Origin: Proteiniphilum sp. UBA5384
GTDB lineage: Bacteria > Bacteroidota > Bacteroidia > Bacteroidales > Dysgonomonadaceae
Reading direction: 5' to 3'
NCBI RefSeq assembly: GCF_002410825.1
Contig: NZ_DHOS01000052.1
Span: 105,921 to 169,920, forward strand
Length of the DNA stretch: 64,000 nucleotides
The notes beneath the pieces are model-generated. The model had not been told where the DNA came from and did not search any database. It worked only from the letters and a program-made list of their open reading frames with translations. The translations under genes were made by a program, and so were the position numbers. This document shows, piece after piece, positions 61,754-64,000 of the stretch (positions within the stretch are counted from its first letter, which is position 1; every line of letters starts with the position of its first letter).

Positions 61754-63171
61754 CTTTTCCTGAACTCCTGTTCGATATTCTGTTCGCGGTGTACCAACGA
61801 GACTTTGACTCCGAATTTCTTCGAGATGTGTTCTGCTGTTTTCTGGGCAGCGTAGACCGAGCGGTGTTGACCGCCGGTACACCCGAATGAGATCATCAGA
61901 TCGGTGAAACCGCGGTCTTTGTACCGTTTCACATGCTTATCTACCAAAGGATATATATTGTCAAGGAACTCCATTATTTCACCATCTTCTTCCAGAAACT
62001 GGATTACCGGTTCATCCAGACCGGTTACATTATTATATCGTTCATATTTTCCCGGATTATTGATGGCACGACAATCGAATACATAACCTCCTCCATTGCC
62101 GGAGCTGTCGTTGGGGATCCCCTTTTTATAGGCGAAGCTATAGACACGCACTTTCAGTTCACGCTTCTGGGTGTCGGCGAATTGTTTCAACTCCGTCATC
62201 TCCCTCAATATGCCGGTGAGATAAGGATACTCTTCAAATCCTTCTTTCAGCAAATCCCGGAGGTTGTTCAGCGCGAAAGGTATACTTTGGATAAAATGCG
62301 GTTTCTTCTCGAAATATCCCCTGAATCCATAAGCTCCCAGCACCTGTAATGTGCGGAATAGCACAAACTGGCGCAATTGTTTCAGAAAATCGACGTCATC
62401 CACCGGTTGGTATTTTTGCAAAGAGCCAATATATGTATGGACAAGTTCATTCCTCAACTCCTCAGGGAAATTGGCTTTTGCCTGCCAGAGGAATGAGGCC
62501 ACATCATAATAGACCGGACCTTTCCTGCCGCCCTGGAAATCGATAAACCATGGATTTCCGTCCACCAACATCACATTACGCGACTGGAAATCGCGGTACA
62601 TAAAAGTTTCCGATTGATCCTGCAGCAGGTTTTCCATCAACTTTTCAAAGTCAGTCTCCAGCGGGTCTTCCAGAAAATCCATGCCGGTCGTTTTCAGGAA
62701 ATTATATTTGAAATAATTCAAATCCCAATATACGGAACGGTGGTTGAATTCCGGTAGGGGATAGCAGACATTGAAATCAAGTCCCTGTGCGCCCTTCACC
62801 TGAAAATCGGCAAGCATCGCAATGGTTTTGTGCAGGAGTACTTTTTCTTCATGACTGAAAACGCCTGTCAGTCTGCCACCTTTTATGGCGTCGAACAGGA
62901 CATTATTTCCCAGATCTTGTTGGATATAGCACATTTTATCCTTTGAAACGGCGAACACCTCGGGCGTGTTCAGTTGTTGCCGGTGAAAATGGCGGGACAA
63001 TTCTATGAATGCACGATTCTCCTCGAGCGATTCTCCATGCACGCCAATAAGTGATACATCATCCTTTTTTAGACGGAAATATCGCCTGTTTGACCCGGAA
63101 GTGGGTAAAGCATCCAGTGTAGGACTGGTTTTGCCGGTATAGGAGGTGAAGAGGGATATTAATTGTTGCAT
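61750..63171 (-). CDS. AmgK-like anomeric sugar kinase fused to a RapZ C-terminal domain
   Basis: 473 residues. Residues about 1-330 are an aminoglycoside-phosphotransferase-like kinase: TSGSNRRYFRLKK, the catalytic loop MYRDFQSRNVML and the metal site WFIDFQGGRKGPVYYDVASFL. AmgK has this fold and phosphorylates MurNAc or GlcNAc at the anomeric carbon. Residues about 338-473 match the C-terminal domain of RapZ: YSFAYKKGIPND, YVFDCRAINNPG, VTGLDEPV and SFGCTGGQHRSVYAAQ. In E. coli RapZ this domain senses glucosamine-6-phosphate and binds GlmZ/GlmY RNA; here the RapZ N-terminal P-loop domain is absent. The fusion plus coupled MurU suggests a cell-wall sugar recycling unit. Cytosolic. Confidence 0.85.
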   Translation of the reverse strand: MQQLISLFTSYTGKTSPTLDALPTSGSNRRYFRLKKDDVSLIGVHGESLEENRAFIELSRHFHRQQLNTPEVFAVSKDKMCYIQQDLGNNVLFDAIKGGRLTGVFSHEEKVLLHKTIAMLADFQVKGAQGLDFNVCYPLPEFNHRSVYWDLNYFKYNFLKTTGMDFLEDPLETDFEKLMENLLQDQSETFMYRDFQSRNVMLVDGNPWFIDFQGGRKGPVYYDVASFLWQAKANFPEELRNELVHTYIGSLQKYQPVDDVDFLKQLRQFVLFRTLQVLGAYGFRGYFEKKPHFIQSIPFALNNLRDLLKEGFEEYPYLTGILREMTELKQFADTQKRELKVRVYSFAYKKGIPNDSSGNGGGYVFDCRAINNPGKYERYNNVTGLDEPVIQFLEEDGEIMEFLDNIYPLVDKHVKRYKDRGFTDLMISFGCTGGQHRSVYAAQKTAEHISKKFGVKVSLVHREQNIEQEFRKR

Positions 63172-63221
63172 GTAGTATGGTTTCTATTACAAAAATTATA
63201 GGTTTATATTGCTCTTTGATA

Positions 63222-64000
63222 TCATTCCCATTCATCCAGTTCCGCCAGCCAGATATTTGCCGACGCATCACTTGGCATGCGCCAGTCACCGCGGGGAGAA
63301 AGGTTCACGGAGCCTACCTTGGGGCCGTCCGGCATGCAGGAGCGTTTGAACTGTTGGGCAAAGAAACGTCTATAGAATAGTTTCAGCCATTTCACCAGTT
63401 CCTCCAGGGAATATTTTCCGTCAAAAGCTTGTTCGGCCATGAAACGTATGCGTGTGGGTGCGTCGCCATAGCGTAGCATACGGTGTAGAAAAAAGTCGTG
63501 CAGTTCATAGGGCCCCACGAAATGTTCGGTTTCCTGTGCGATCTTACCATCATCACCGGCCGGTAGCAGTTCGGGACTGAAAGGTGTGTCAAGTATATCG
63601 TGTAAAATAGCACGTGCACTTTCGTCATTGATACGGCTATCGGCAATCCACCTGACAAGGGTAGCAACCAGCGTCTTGGGCACACTCGTATTTACGCCGT
63701 ACATCGACATGTGATCACCGTTGTAGGTGGCCCATCCAAGTGCCAGTTCCGACATATTACCGGTACCTACCACCAGTCCGCCGATCTTATTGGCATAATC
63801 CATCAGTATTTGGGTACGTTCGCGTGCCTGACTGTTTTCATAAGTCACGTCAAGAAGGGCGATATCCTGTCCGATATCCTTGAAATGTTGGATGACAGCG
63901 TCCTTGATAGATATTTCCTTCACGGTCACACCCAGCGATTTCATCAGGGAGATGGCGTTGCCATATGTCCTGTCGGTAGTGCCGAAGCCGGGCATGGTGA
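63222..64000 (-). CDS. nadE: NAD(+) synthase, glutamine-dependent, C-terminal fragment (5' end outside window)
   Basis: The frame is open to the edge of the window and holds the C-terminal about 259 residues. Seen: TMPGFGTTDRTYGNAI, LDVTYENSQARERTQILMDYAN, VVGTGNMSELALGWATYNGDHMSMYGVN, then PDGPKVGSVNLSPRGDWRMPSDA. These are the NAD synthetase ATP/NaAD-binding segments of the long, glutamine-dependent form. It amidates nicotinate adenine dinucleotide to NAD in the cytosol. The amidase domain and the SGG(L/V)DS P-loop lie outside the window. 50 bp separate it from the kinase/RapZ gene downstream. Confidence 0.94.
   Translation of the reverse strand, partial: TMPGFGTTDRTYGNAISLMKSLGVTVKEISIKDAVIQHFKDIGQDIALLDVTYENSQARERTQILMDYANKIGGLVVGTGNMSELALGWATYNGDHMSMYGVNTSVPKTLVATLVRWIADSRINDESARAILHDILDTPFSPELLPAGDDGKIAQETEHFVGPYELHDFFLHRMLRYGDAPTRIRFMAEQAFDGKYSLEELVKWLKLFYRRFFAQQFKRSCMPDGPKVGSVNLSPRGDWRMPSDASANIWLAELDEWE

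Noticed and set aside
61754..61882. Longer N-terminus for the MurU-like protein
   Set aside because: The family start is MKAMIFAAG at 61753; the extension overlaps the RapZ domain codons.

Overview
The window looks like a chromosomal segment of a Bacteroidota bacterium, order Bacteroidales. The evidence is two SusC/SusD polysaccharide utilisation loci (PULs), promoters of the Bacteroidetes type (TTTG about 19 nt upstream of TAnnTTTG), lipoprotein signal peptides, and families typical of this phylum (DUF4494, DUF4434, DUF4855, LVIVD-repeat lipoproteins, rSAM/lipoprotein pair). A Dysgonomonadaceae-like genus (Proteiniphilum or Petrimonas type) is a guess from gene content, not shown. No tRNA, rRNA, CRISPR array, insertion sequence or replication origin was seen.

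Layout. 1-3.9 kb: end of guaB, then an ECF sigma factor with an apparent autoregulated promoter, a protein with one membrane helix and a C-terminal beta-barrel, and an LVIVD lipoprotein. 3.9-7.7 kb: an exported isoaspartyl methyltransferase diverging from a murein-peptide pair (NlpC/P60 endopeptidase, dipeptide epimerase), then DUF486. 7.7-12 kb, minus strand: a decayed AAA/DUF4143 ATPase gene, a 23-bp tandem repeat, DUF3037 plus HipA-like kinase, pncA, and a radical-SAM/SPASM gene overlapping a small partner gene, both lacking expected cysteines. 12-22 kb: TonB receptor, DUF554, DUF4494-YggS, dihydroorotate-dehydrogenase-like protein, OxyR, HD protein, GrpE-DnaJ.

21.2-38.1 kb, plus strand: a beta-mannan PUL. 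An AraC regulator is followed by SusC, SusD, a glycan-binding lipoprotein, two GH26 enzymes, GH43, GH130 mannosylglucose phosphorylase, a GPH transporter, a mannobiose/cellobiose 2-epimerase and a BNR-fold protein. Together these explain a full route: surface cleavage of mannan, import of mannobiose, epimerisation to mannosylglucose, phosphorolysis to mannose-1-phosphate and glucose. After it come a broken acetyl-CoA synthetase remnant and a full-length ada.

40.2-60.7 kb, minus strand: a second, unusual PUL. It has SusC/SusD and a putative binding lipoprotein but no classical glycoside hydrolase I can name. Its enzymes are two exported Gfo/Idh/MocA oxidoreductases, two xylose-isomerase-like TIM barrels, two DUF4434 proteins, a DUF4855 protein, a Tat-exported FAD oxidoreductase, an SGNH hydrolase, an AGE-family epimerase and a sugar MFS transporter. 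This is the best candidate for an undescribed system: probably oxidative (keto-sugar) glycoside cleavage in the cell envelope. The window ends with a MurU-like nucleotidyltransferase, an AmgK-like kinase fused to a RapZ C-terminal domain, and the end of nadE.
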